Below the pieces are notes generated by a model. That model worked only from the letters and a program-made list of their open reading frames with translations, was not told the origin of the DNA and did not search any database. From an uncultured Methanobrevibacter sp. (GTDB lineage Archaea > Methanobacteriota > Methanobacteria > Methanobacteriales > Methanobacteriaceae), in assembly GCF_947170395.1 (NCBI RefSeq), contig NZ_CAMVTE010000005.1, forward strand, positions 1-64,000: a DNA stretch of 64,000 nucleotides, read 5' to 3'. Made by a program: the position numbers and the translations under genes. Of the stretch, positions 1 through 7,885 are shown one piece after another; within the stretch, counting starts at the first letter, position 1, and the number at the start of each line of letters is the position of its first letter.

Positions 1-2
1 GA

Positions 3-392
3 CCAGAATGGGTAACTTATAGTGATGAAGAAATTGAAGAGATGATTTTAAAATTCAACAGAGAAGGTAAAAGCACTTCCGAAATAGGTATCGTATTAAG
101 AGACCAATACGGAATTCCATCCGTTAAAGACGTTACCGGTGAAAGAATTACCGAAATCTTAAGAAGAAACGGTCAGGCTGGAGACTATCCGGAAGACTTA
201 ATGAACTTAATCAGAAGAGCAGTAAACATCAGAGATCACTTAGAAGAAAACCCTAAAGACTTACACTCAAAAAGAGGTTTAACCATTATCGAATCAAGAA
301 TCAGAAGATTAGCTTCTTACTATGTAAGTGAAGGTAAATTACCAGAAGGTTGGAGATATAATCCAAAAGAAGCAGCACTCCTTGTTAAATAG
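3..392 (+). CDS. rpsO: 30S ribosomal protein S15 (5' end outside window)
   Basis: Small-subunit ribosomal protein S15, which binds 16S rRNA in the platform of the 30S subunit. The reading frame is open from base 3 (Pro-Glu-Trp-Val...), so the first methionine at 42 is internal and the true start lies upstream of the window. Archaeal S15 is about 130-150 residues; about 129 are present here. The C-terminal RNA-binding helices are recognisable (residues reading [13 protein letters not shown] and [19 protein letters not shown]). The stop codon overlaps the likely start of the downstream DHH nuclease, so the two are probably translationally coupled, an arrangement seen in other euryarchaea. Confidence 0.95.
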   Translation, partial: PEWVTYSDEEIEEMILKFNREGKSTSEIGIVLRDQYGIPSVKDVTGERITEILRRNGQAGDYPEDLMNLIRRAVNIRDHLEENPKDLHSKRGLTIIESRIRRLASYYVSEGKLPEGWRYNPKEAALLVK

Positions 393-1716
393 AGCTGGCG
401 AAGCTTGCAATATGCTTAAGGAGCATATTGAAAATGATGCTGTTATAAGAATTATTTCTCATAACGATGCAGATGGAATTTCTGCGGCAGCTGTTATAGC
501 TAATGCTTTGGCTGAGGAAAAGGCTCAATTCCATACTACAATTATCCCACGTCTGAAAGAGGAGGATGTCAATAGCCTTCGAAGTGAAAAATATGATTTG
601 TTCATTTTCTCAGACATGGGAAGTCCATTCATTAAGGAATTCAACACCTACAAGCATGATGTCATAGTTGCAGACCACCATCAGGTCGCAGATGTGGAAG
701 CGGAAAGCAATGTAGTCCACATCAATCCGCATCTTTTTGATATTGATGGAAGCAAGGATTTGTGCGGAGCGGGTTCAGCTTATCTCACCATCCGTGATTT
801 GGACAAAAAGCACCTGGCCTATTATGCTTTGGTCGGTGCGTTCGGTGATATGCAGGGCCAATCAGGCTTTACCGGTGTCAATAAGTTGATTCTTGATGAT
901 GCACTTGAAAGCGGCAAGCTGGAAATTCATGAAGGTTTAAAGATTGTTTCCAAAACTACAGAACCGATTTTTAAATCTCTTGCATATACTTTTTCACCGC
1001 CACTTCCTGGAATAAGTGGTGATTTTGATGGAGCCCGTGAATTTCTGGAACGCATGAACCTGTCTTACGGAATAAAGTTCACTGATATGGAAGATGAGGA
1101 AAAGGATTTGCTTAAGGAAGCTCTGGCAAACATCAATCCTGAAATATTCGGTGATTGCTACACTGTAGCTAGTGAAGCCCCAATGCTTCGTGACCTTGAG
1201 GAGTACTCATACATTCTCGATGCATGCGGCAAGAATAAAAAGCAGGGTTTGGGTTTAAGCATCGCTTTGGGCGAAAAGGACCAGGCATTGGATGCAGCCT
1301 TAAAATTGCAACGTCAATATCGTGACCAAATTGTAAGGGGCCTTGAATGGATTAAAAAGGAAGGAGCCGAACAACTCAACTCAATTCAATATCTCTACAG
1401 TGAAGATAAGGTGTTGAAATCAGTGATGGGTACCATTGCAAGTATCGGTCTTTCAGTTGAACTTTTGGATGATTCAAAACCAGTTTTAGGTCTTTCAAGA
1501 CTTCACAATGACATTAAGATATCCGGCAGGACAACTAGGGACATGGTTGCAAAGGGCGTTAATCTCGGTAAGGCATTGCAGGATTCATCAAACAATTTTG
1601 GTGGAACCGGCGGAGGACATGACATTGCGGCCGGCGCAATGATTCCATTTGAAAGTAAGGACAATTTCCTTCATATAGTGGATGAAATGGTTGAATATCA
1701 ATTAAGTAATGATTAA
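382..1716 (+). CDS. DHH-family single-strand nuclease, archaeal RecJ/GAN type
   Basis: Archaeal RecJ-like phosphoesterase of the DHH superfamily. Related archaeal proteins are single-strand-specific exonucleases, some bound to GINS in the replisome. The N-terminal motif HNDADG, the DHH signature (VADHHQ, about residue 100) and a C-terminal DHHA1 domain ending in a Gly-rich GGTGGGH stretch are all visible. The start is uncertain. A GTG at 328 would overlap S15 by 65 bases, while the TTG at 382 gives [12 protein letters not shown] with an 11-base overlap and looks more natural; ATG 412 is also possible. None has a strong ribosome site. It overlaps the next gene by 8 bases, suggesting an operon. 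Confidence 0.88.
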   Translation: MLNRAGEACNMLKEHIENDAVIRIISHNDADGISAAAVIANALAEEKAQFHTTIIPRLKEEDVNSLRSEKYDLFIFSDMGSPFIKEFNTYKHDVIVADHHQVADVEAESNVVHINPHLFDIDGSKDLCGAGSAYLTIRDLDKKHLAYYALVGAFGDMQGQSGFTGVNKLILDDALESGKLEIHEGLKIVSKTTEPIFKSLAYTFSPPLPGISGDFDGAREFLERMNLSYGIKFTDMEDEEKDLLKEALANINPEIFGDCYTVASEAPMLRDLEEYSYILDACGKNKKQGLGLSIALGEKDQALDAALKLQRQYRDQIVRGLEWIKKEGAEQLNSIQYLYSEDKVLKSVMGTIASIGLSVELLDDSKPVLGLSRLHNDIKISGRTTRDMVAKGVNLGKALQDSSNNFGGTGGGHDIAAGAMIPFESKDNFLHIVDEMVEYQLSND

Positions 1717-2905
1717 TATGTTTTTAACAAAAAAAGAACAGGAAATGTGTGACGGGGAGTACGGAGAAACTATCAGGAAGAGTATGGATATCCTGGTTGC
1801 TTTGGGAGATATCTATGGCGCTTCCAAATTGGTTGACATTACTTCCGCTCAGGTATCTGGAGTTTCTTATAAAACCATTGGTGATGCGGGTTTGGAATAT
1901 CTTGAAGATCTGGCATTGGATGGGTCTGCTAAAGCTACCATCAATGCGTCTTTAAATCCGCCTGGCACTGATTTGGATAATTGGGAGGCATTGGGCTTTC
2001 CTCGTGAGTTTGCAATCAAGCAGAATGAAATCGTTGATGCATATGCAAAGCTTGGAATTGCAAAAACCTGTACATGCACTCCTTATCTTGTAGGTAATGT
2101 TCCTAGATTCAGGGATCATGTTTCCTGGTCTGAATCATCTGCTGTCTGTTATGTTAACTCTGTTATAGGTGCAAGAACCAATCGTGAAGGCGGTCCGGCA
2201 GCTCTTGCAGCAGCTATTGTCGGCAAAACTCCTTTATATGGGTTCCACCTGCAGCAAAACAGAAAGGCAAATCTGGTTGTCAATGTCAGCTGCGAATTAA
2301 AAGGGGCTGATTTTGGAGCTTTGGGATACATTATCGGTAAGGTCGTTGGAGGAGGTGTTCCTTATTTCAAACTGCAGAACACTCCAAACAACAATGATTT
2401 AAAGACTCTTGGAGCAGCTCTTGCTTCTTCAGGATCCGTTGCACTTTATCATATGGAAAATGTAACTCCCGAATATGATTTGGCCGGTGAAGAGGATGTT
2501 GAAGATATAATGTTTATTTCCGAAAAGGAAATTGCTGAAACTCGTCAAAAACTAACCACCTCTGATAGGGAGCCTGACCTGATCTGTTTAGGTTGTCCTC
2601 ATGCATCACTTGAAGAAATTAAACAGGTAGCCAGTATCGTTCAGGGAAAGACAATTAAAAATAAATTATGGATTTGCACATCTGTTAGTGTTAAAGCGAC
2701 TGCTGATAGGATGGGCTACACAGAAATCATTGAATCTGCAGGCGGAAATGTCGTATGTGACACCTGTATGGTTGTAGCTCCTATTGAGGAGATGGGCTTT
2801 GAAGTAATCGGTGTAAATTCAGCAAAGGCAGCAAATTATGTTCCATCAATGTGTGGACTTGATGTTGTTTATAACGATGTAGAAAATCTTATTCAGTTTG
2901 AATAA
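1709..2905 (+). CDS. Aconitase X / phosphomevalonate dehydratase large subunit
   Basis: DUF521 (aconitase X catalytic) protein. In archaea this family is the large subunit of phosphomevalonate 5-phosphate dehydratase, an iron-sulfur enzyme making trans-anhydromevalonate 5-phosphate in the archaeal mevalonate route to isoprenoid lipids. The 398-residue length fits. Candidate [4Fe-4S] cysteines sit in CTCTPY (about 125), CLGCPH (about 295) and CDTCMV (about 350), with a Gly-rich segment [11 protein letters not shown] between. The small subunit (DUF126) is not in the window. The start overlaps the nuclease gene, so they are co-transcribed. The isoprenoid role comes from family knowledge. Confidence 0.88.
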   Translation: MINMFLTKKEQEMCDGEYGETIRKSMDILVALGDIYGASKLVDITSAQVSGVSYKTIGDAGLEYLEDLALDGSAKATINASLNPPGTDLDNWEALGFPREFAIKQNEIVDAYAKLGIAKTCTCTPYLVGNVPRFRDHVSWSESSAVCYVNSVIGARTNREGGPAALAAAIVGKTPLYGFHLQQNRKANLVVNVSCELKGADFGALGYIIGKVVGGGVPYFKLQNTPNNNDLKTLGAALASSGSVALYHMENVTPEYDLAGEEDVEDIMFISEKEIAETRQKLTTSDREPDLICLGCPHASLEEIKQVASIVQGKTIKNKLWICTSVSVKATADRMGYTEIIESAGGNVVCDTCMVVAPIEEMGFEVIGVNSAKAANYVPSMCGLDVVYNDVENLIQFE

Positions 2906-2996
2906 GGTTTCTATAATATTTTTTTAATTCAAATTCCGCCTTATCTATTTTTAAAAAAGATGATAAACAATCACTATCGTTGAATGTGGTGTTCAT
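2889..2996 (-). pseudogene. Truncated PIN-domain-like remnant (35 aa)
   Basis: A 35-codon ORF directly downstream of the ImmA/IrrE gene, with a good ribosome site (AGGAG five bases before ATG 2996). It begins MNTTFNDSDCLSSFLK. The DSDCLSSFL stretch resembles the first strand and catalytic Asp region of PIN-domain nucleases, but the frame ends after 35 residues, inside the convergent phosphomevalonate dehydratase gene. I read it as the start of a PIN gene whose body was lost. The match is from memory of the family, so it could also be a genuine small protein. Confidence 0.45.
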
Positions 2997-3005
2997 ATTT
3001 TTCTC

Positions 3006-3704
3006 CTAAAATTCATCTATTATATCTGACCTGAAAACAGATTTCAATAATTCATTTCGTTTGCCAATTGAAAATTTATCATTTTTAAATGCTTTTTCAG
3101 TTAATTTAATGTAATTTCCAAGTGAATAATATTTTTTTAAAGATGGTGAGTATAATTGCCCATCATATCCTTGAATTTTAGATTTTTTAACTAAATCATC
3201 ATGATTAATGGAATCCAGTTTTAAATCACTATTTTTCAATCTATAACTTAATACCTCATGGCTAATTTGAAAATACTGTTCACATGAAATCATATTTTCA
3301 ATCTTCCATTTTTTGATATTGTTTTTTTCACCATATGCATAAAGTGAAGCTTCAGGAAGCAATAAATGTGAAGCAAATATATTTGCATTTTTTTCACTTT
3401 CTGTATTCTCATCATCACTGCATATTATCCATTCATCGGATTTTTCAAATAGCAAATGATATAGTTCATGAGCTAATGTGAAATTCTGATTTCCCAAATC
3501 TTGTGTTGAGTTTAATATTATTAAAAAATCAGTTTTGTTTTTTGAACAGCATCCCTTAATTTCTTTTTTAAGGGGCATCCAAAGAATAGTTAAATTTTTA
3601 AGATGTTCTAATGATTCATTTAATATGTTGATTGGGCTATAAGGGTCTATTCCCCATTGTTTTCTTAATATTTGCGATAAATCTTTACTGTTCATAAATA
3701 TCAT
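3006..3704 (-). CDS. ImmA/IrrE family metallopeptidase
   Basis: Zinc metallopeptidase of the ImmA/IrrE family (DUF955). Family members cleave a partner XRE repressor (ImmA-ImmR in ICEBs1, IrrE-DdrO in Deinococcus). The HExxH zinc motif is present in AHELYHLLF (about residue 80), with a downstream SEKNANIFASHLLLP segment that normally supplies the third ligand. The C-terminal 100 residues match no domain I recognise. It overlaps the upstream XRE gene by 20 bases, so they form an operon. The ATG at 3692 (MNSKDL) is an alternative start. Cleavage of the neighbouring regulator is inferred from the pairing. Confidence 0.85.
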   Translation of the reverse strand: MIFMNSKDLSQILRKQWGIDPYSPINILNESLEHLKNLTILWMPLKKEIKGCCSKNKTDFLIILNSTQDLGNQNFTLAHELYHLLFEKSDEWIICSDDENTESEKNANIFASHLLLPEASLYAYGEKNNIKKWKIENMISCEQYFQISHEVLSYRLKNSDLKLDSINHDDLVKKSKIQGYDGQLYSPSLKKYYSLGNYIKLTEKAFKNDKFSIGKRNELLKSVFRSDIIDEF

Positions 3705-4032
3705 CTAATTTTCTTAAAAATTCTAAATTTTTCATCACTTCATTCATTTTTGCTATTAATATCAGATCTTTATTTTTCTTATCTCCTCTAAAAGCGATTT
3801 TTGAAGGTTCGTAATTTGATGTTTCATCTAAAATGTAGTCTAGGGAACAGTTATATAAATCAGACAATTTTTCAATAATGTCAATTGTGGCTGTGCGTTT
3901 TCCATTTTCAATATTTGATAGGTGACCCTGGTCAATTTTTAAATAATCAGCTACTTGTGTTTGGGTATAATTGTTCTCTTTTCTTAATTCTTTTAACTTT
4001 TTTGCGATAGATTTCTGAAATTCATCATCCAT
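3685..4032 (-). CDS. XRE-family helix-turn-helix regulator
   Basis: 115-residue DNA-binding protein with an N-terminal Cro/C1-type helix-turn-helix (LKELRKENNYTQTQVADYL ... GHLSNIENGKR, residues 12-50) and a 50-residue tail likely to be the protease-sensitive linker and dimerisation part. It is the first gene of the XRE-ImmA-PIN remnant operon and probably represses its own promoter in the very AT-rich region beyond 4033. This partner layout is typical of regulatory modules on integrative elements, although no integrase is seen here. Confidence 0.85.
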   Translation of the reverse strand: MDDEFQKSIAKKLKELRKENNYTQTQVADYLKIDQGHLSNIENGKRTATIDIIEKLSDLYNCSLDYILDETSNYEPSKIAFRGDKKNKDLILIAKMNEVMKNLEFLRKLDDIYEQ

Positions 4033-4353
4033 TTGTTCGACCTGTTAAGTATTCTGACATATTTTTAATATATATTTTTTTGAAATTATATGTCATTTGT
4101 AATTTAACTAATTATAAAATTACTTTATTTTTATTATATTTAAATTTTATTAATTAATTAAGTTAAATTTACTTTATAAATAAATAAGATTAGTTTATTT
4201 TAAGTTAAAATAATTTTATAGTATTAAATTAATTTTTCAAGTAAAATTATAGTTTATATATCGAAGGAAATATTTACCTTAAATTAAAACTGTTAACCTT
4301 TAAATTAAATAAAATCAATAAATTAAACTAATGAAATTGTGAGGAAGACAATT
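4033..4353. other. AT-rich divergent intergenic region
   Basis: About 320 bases of extremely AT-rich DNA between the divergent XRE operon and the Mur-ligase operon. It must contain both promoters. Many TATA-like stretches occur, for example around 4193-4220 and 4252-4262, and I cannot choose between them by eye. No ORF, RNA hairpin or repeat array stands out. Confidence 0.6.
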
Positions 4354-5739
4354 ATGAATTATTTAGTTGTTGGTGCCGGAAATGCTAGTAGGCCTGTTGC
4401 AAGACTGCTAAATCATTTAGGCCATAGTGTTGTTATAACAGATTTAAAAGACATTTCTGAGTTTAAAATTGAATTTCAAAGAAGTTTAATTGAAATGGAA
4501 AAGGAAGGAGTCAAACTGGATTTGGCAAATAAAAATCCTTCTCTTGATGGTTTTGAAGCTGTTTATAAGCCACCTACATTACCTGATTCCGCTCCAATAG
4601 CACAATTAATCAATGATTCTGATTTAAAAGTTCTGACCAATGAAGAATTCTCAAAAATGGTCAACAATCTGATTCCGGCAGACATTATCGGAATCACCGG
4701 AACCATGGGAAAAACCACCACTACATTCATCACAACCAGTCTGTTCAAACAGGCGGGATATAACGTGTGGTCATGTTCATCTCTTGTAAATAATCTGGTT
4801 TCGGAAGCCATTATTGATGGAATCGTTAAGGGTAAGGCAAAAGAATGCGATATAGCTATTTTTGAACTTCCTCATGGTACAATTGGCCTTTTAGATAGGC
4901 TTGATATTAAAATAGGTCTTTTAACCAATATTGCAGAAGACCATTTATCCGAATTCGGCGGATCTTTGGAGAAATACCAGCAGCGTAAACTGATTCTGCA
5001 GGCAATGAGCGAAACTTTCATTGCAAACAACTCCTGCAGGGACATCATTGAAAAGGTAAGGGATGATGTGATATTTTACGCCTTGGATGAGGATGTTGAC
5101 TTTAAGGGAACCGCTGGAGACAAGTCACTAACCATAAAATATGGTGAAGATGAATTTACAACACCTTTCAATATGATGAGCTATTTCTTTGAAAACTCCG
5201 TTGCGGCTTCGGCTGTAGCATTAACTTATGGTGTCAATAAAGAAGACATTATTGATGCTTTGACAGTTTTTAAAGGCATGCCTGCTCACATGGAGGATGT
5301 TGGTGATTATAACGGCAGAAAAGTAATACTTGATTCTGCATTTTTATATGATGGAATGAAAATAACCCTTGATTACTTTAAGGATGAAAGCGTTGTTTTG
5401 TTCCTGGATCATTTTGATACATTGTCTGTTAGGGACAAGCCTGAAGTTGGCCGTCTTGTAAGTGAATATGATATTAAGGTTGTTATAGCCAGCGGATTTA
5501 ATGAAGTTACTCAGGAAGTGGAAATGGAGGCTGCCTGGGAGATTTTGGATGCCATTACAAATCCAAACATAGAAAAGGTAGCCGTTGAGAACATAGAAAA
5601 GGCCGCTGAGCTTACATTCAAATATTCCGTGCCGGGAGATATCATTTTACATATGGGACCGCTTATAGCATATGACAGGCTGACAACAGTCGATAAGATT
5701 ATGAAAGGATTGGAAAAAGGAAGTAAAAAGTATGAATAA
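4354..5739 (+). CDS. Mur ligase family protein, probable pseudomurein peptide ligase (divergent)
   Basis: ATP-dependent amide ligase of the Mur family. Methanobacteriales use such enzymes to build the peptide of pseudomurein. Visible are an N-terminal Rossmann-like domain (VVGAGNASRP), the P-loop GITGTMGKTTTT (about residue 112) and the central motif TNIAEDHLSEFGG. The usual C-terminal DYAHNP motif is replaced by LDSAFLYDG, so substrate or chemistry may differ from the neighbour. ATG 4354 is chosen because GAGGAAG lies just upstream; a GTG at 4339 is less likely. It overlaps the next ligase gene by 8 bases. The exact amino-acid step is not assignable from sequence. Confidence 0.8.
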   Translation: MNYLVVGAGNASRPVARLLNHLGHSVVITDLKDISEFKIEFQRSLIEMEKEGVKLDLANKNPSLDGFEAVYKPPTLPDSAPIAQLINDSDLKVLTNEEFSKMVNNLIPADIIGITGTMGKTTTTFITTSLFKQAGYNVWSCSSLVNNLVSEAIIDGIVKGKAKECDIAIFELPHGTIGLLDRLDIKIGLLTNIAEDHLSEFGGSLEKYQQRKLILQAMSETFIANNSCRDIIEKVRDDVIFYALDEDVDFKGTAGDKSLTIKYGEDEFTTPFNMMSYFFENSVAASAVALTYGVNKEDIIDALTVFKGMPAHMEDVGDYNGRKVILDSAFLYDGMKITLDYFKDESVVLFLDHFDTLSVRDKPEVGRLVSEYDIKVVIASGFNEVTQEVEMEAAWEILDAITNPNIEKVAVENIEKAAELTFKYSVPGDIILHMGPLIAYDRLTTVDKIMKGLEKGSKKYE

Positions 5740-7240
5740 AAATAAGACCTTCGGGGTAATCGGTGTTTGCGGAGCTAATGGTAATTTAATCGCAAGAATC
5801 CTTAAACAAAGGGGATTTAATGTTATAGGAACTGATCTGGCATTCAAAAAGGATTGCAGATTTGCAAAGGCCCTTGAAGGTTATGACATTGATGTTTATT
5901 ATGGAAAGACTCCAGAAACATTTTTCAAAAAGGCCGACTATATCATTCCTCCTGCAAGCTTATCCAAAGATTCTGAACTATTGAAAAACTGCGAAAAGCC
6001 TATTTTGGAGTTGTGTGATGTTATTGACATGATCAAACCTGAAAAACCGGTATTCGGAATAACCGGAACAAACGGAAAAACCACAACCACCACACTGCTT
6101 AAAAAGATTGCTTATGATAATGGAATCAAACCATGTGAACATGATTTGGAGGGAATGCAGGGAAATGCAGAGTTCATTCCAATATTGCAGTCAAGATTAA
6201 ATGGTGATGTGGGAATCCTGGAAGTTGGAACATTCGGTGTTCCCGGTACTGTCGGACGTATTGTAAAGCACACATCCATGTCAGGCGGTCTGATTACAAA
6301 TATCACTCCCGACCATTTGAATGACCTTGGAAGCTTTATGGATTATGCCAATGTAAAAGGGGAATTCATAAAAGAGCTGCAAATAGGTCAGCTGATTGTC
6401 AACGGCCATGACCCTACAATAATGGGGCTTTTAAGGGAACTTGACTTTAAAGGCGAGATTATAACCTTTGGAGTTGATGAGCTTCCGGATTCAATCGGCA
6501 TGAAGGAATGTGTCTGCGGACGTGAAATAGCAGTCAAGGAAATCATCTCAGGTTGCGGATATTACTTCTGTCAATGCGGAATTACAACCCCTCAGGTTGA
6601 CTATATTGCAACAAACGTTGATTTGCCAAACAGAACATTTGATTTGCACACTCCAACAGAAAAACTGACAGTCAAGATGGGTGTTGACGGACTTCACAAT
6701 GTTTACAACCTAACCGGTGTGATTATTGCAGCTCACCATTTCCTGGATATTCCATATAATAAGATATTGCCTTCAATTGCCAGTTTCACAGGCGTAAGCG
6801 GAAGAATGGAAGAAGTGGGAGAGGTAAACGGTAAGGATATTTTTGTTGATTATGCTCACAATCCTGCCGGTGTGGAAACGGTTTTAAAAGAATTTAAAAA
6901 ATTGTTCGGTGACTTTACAACCGTAATTACCGTTTCATCAGAATCAGGTTATATCGGTGATTTGGATATTTTCAACAGCGTATTGAAATTCTCAAAATTT
7001 ATCGTGCCTGCATCAGTCGCATCACAAAAGATAGCTGTCGAAAAGCTCAAATCCAATCCGAAATTAAACGACAGAATCTTTTTAAACCATGTCGATGATT
7101 TTGAAAAAACAGGCACTCTTGGAGCTTCAAGAGAAGAAGTTAGGGACGGTCTTAAAAAGGCATTAAACTTGGATTGCGAAATGGTTATAGCAATCGGTGA
7201 GGCCGCAACCAAGTTTAAGGATCTTGTTTTTGAATTATAA
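5732..7240 (+). CDS. Mur ligase family protein, probable pseudomurein peptide ligase (pMurE-like)
   Basis: Second Mur-type ligase, 502 residues, with canonical motifs: P-loop GITGTNGKTTTT (about 109), TNITPDHLND (about 190) and DYAHNPAGV (about 371). In the middle domain four cysteines (CVCG and CQCG, about 255-283) form a probable zinc-ribbon insertion that bacterial MurE lacks. The family carries out stepwise addition of amino acids to UDP-linked precursors in the cytoplasm. From memory the Methanothermobacter pair MTH733/MTH734 is organised alike. It is co-transcribed with the preceding ligase through an 8-base overlap. Confidence 0.82.
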   Translation: MNKNKTFGVIGVCGANGNLIARILKQRGFNVIGTDLAFKKDCRFAKALEGYDIDVYYGKTPETFFKKADYIIPPASLSKDSELLKNCEKPILELCDVIDMIKPEKPVFGITGTNGKTTTTTLLKKIAYDNGIKPCEHDLEGMQGNAEFIPILQSRLNGDVGILEVGTFGVPGTVGRIVKHTSMSGGLITNITPDHLNDLGSFMDYANVKGEFIKELQIGQLIVNGHDPTIMGLLRELDFKGEIITFGVDELPDSIGMKECVCGREIAVKEIISGCGYYFCQCGITTPQVDYIATNVDLPNRTFDLHTPTEKLTVKMGVDGLHNVYNLTGVIIAAHHFLDIPYNKILPSIASFTGVSGRMEEVGEVNGKDIFVDYAHNPAGVETVLKEFKKLFGDFTTVITVSSESGYIGDLDIFNSVLKFSKFIVPASVASQKIAVEKLKSNPKLNDRIFLNHVDDFEKTGTLGASREEVRDGLKKALNLDCEMVIAIGEAATKFKDLVFEL

Positions 7241-7253
7241 TTCAGTAGAGTTA

Positions 7254-7655
7254 CTAAATATCACATGTTTTTGGCGGTTCGCCTGAAAAGTCAGCAATTG
7301 TAGCTTTTCCGTTGATTGTAAATACTTCAAATACAGGGTTGTCGCCGGTTTCGTATAATGCTTTTACAAGTTCGTTTGAATCGATTACTTTTTGCTTTAA
7401 CTCTACGCTGTTTGTAAATTCAACAGCACCGGAAATTCTTAACCATACAAATTCTGGTGTTGCAGTTACGATTTCACAGTTTGGATTAGCGTCCAATTCT
7501 TTAAACATAGGTTTGTTGTTTGCGGTACAGAAGTATGGTTTTCCATTCTCTTCAAAATAGAATAGGATTGGTCTTACTTTTGCATTTCCGTCAAGTCCGC
7601 TGGTAGCCAGGTATATTAATGGGTTTTCTTTTAAAAAGTTTATTACATCGCTCAT
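7254..7655 (-). CDS. Pyridoxamine 5'-phosphate oxidase-like flavin/F420-binding protein
   Basis: 133-residue split-barrel protein of the PNPOx-like superfamily, which binds FMN or F420. Typical features are the start NFLKENPLIYLATSGLDGNAKVRPI and the barrel strand KPYFCTANNKPMFKEL. No true PdxH substrate residues are evident, so I would not assign vitamin B6 metabolism; an F420- or FMN-dependent reductase is as likely. It is a single gene, convergent with the Mur operon, behind a promoter carrying several GTAAC boxes at 7717-7751. Confidence 0.8.
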   Translation of the reverse strand: MSDVINFLKENPLIYLATSGLDGNAKVRPILFYFEENGKPYFCTANNKPMFKELDANPNCEIVTATPEFVWLRISGAVEFTNSVELKQKVIDSNELVKALYETGDNPVFEVFTINGKATIADFSGEPPKTCDI

Positions 7656-7696
7656 TTTTTATATCTCCTAATTGTTTGTTGGTTATAGTTTATTTT

Positions 7697-7751
7697 AAAG
7701 TATATAAAGCTTTTTTGTAACTTTGGAGTTACCTTGTAACTTTTTGGTAAC
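7697..7751 (-). promoter_or_regulatory. TATA box with upstream GTAAC operator boxes
   Basis: Read on the minus strand, a TATA-like element (CTTTATATAC, 7697-7708) precedes the flavin-protein gene. Immediately upstream are the palindrome GTAAC-N6-GTTAC (7717-7732) and a direct pair GTAAC-N6-GTAAC (7736-7751). The six-base spacing is constant. Similar half-sites occur upstream of the HxlR regulator at 43697-43731. Confidence 0.55.
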
Positions 7752-7885
7752 TGCGGTGGTCGTACGGCGGTTTATTTTTGCACTTATTACTCGCCAAATG
7801 CTCTCACTAAACCTTTTATAAACATTAAAAATTAATATGTTAATATAAAATGGGTATTGTAAATTAATCGGATAAGGGTTTAATC

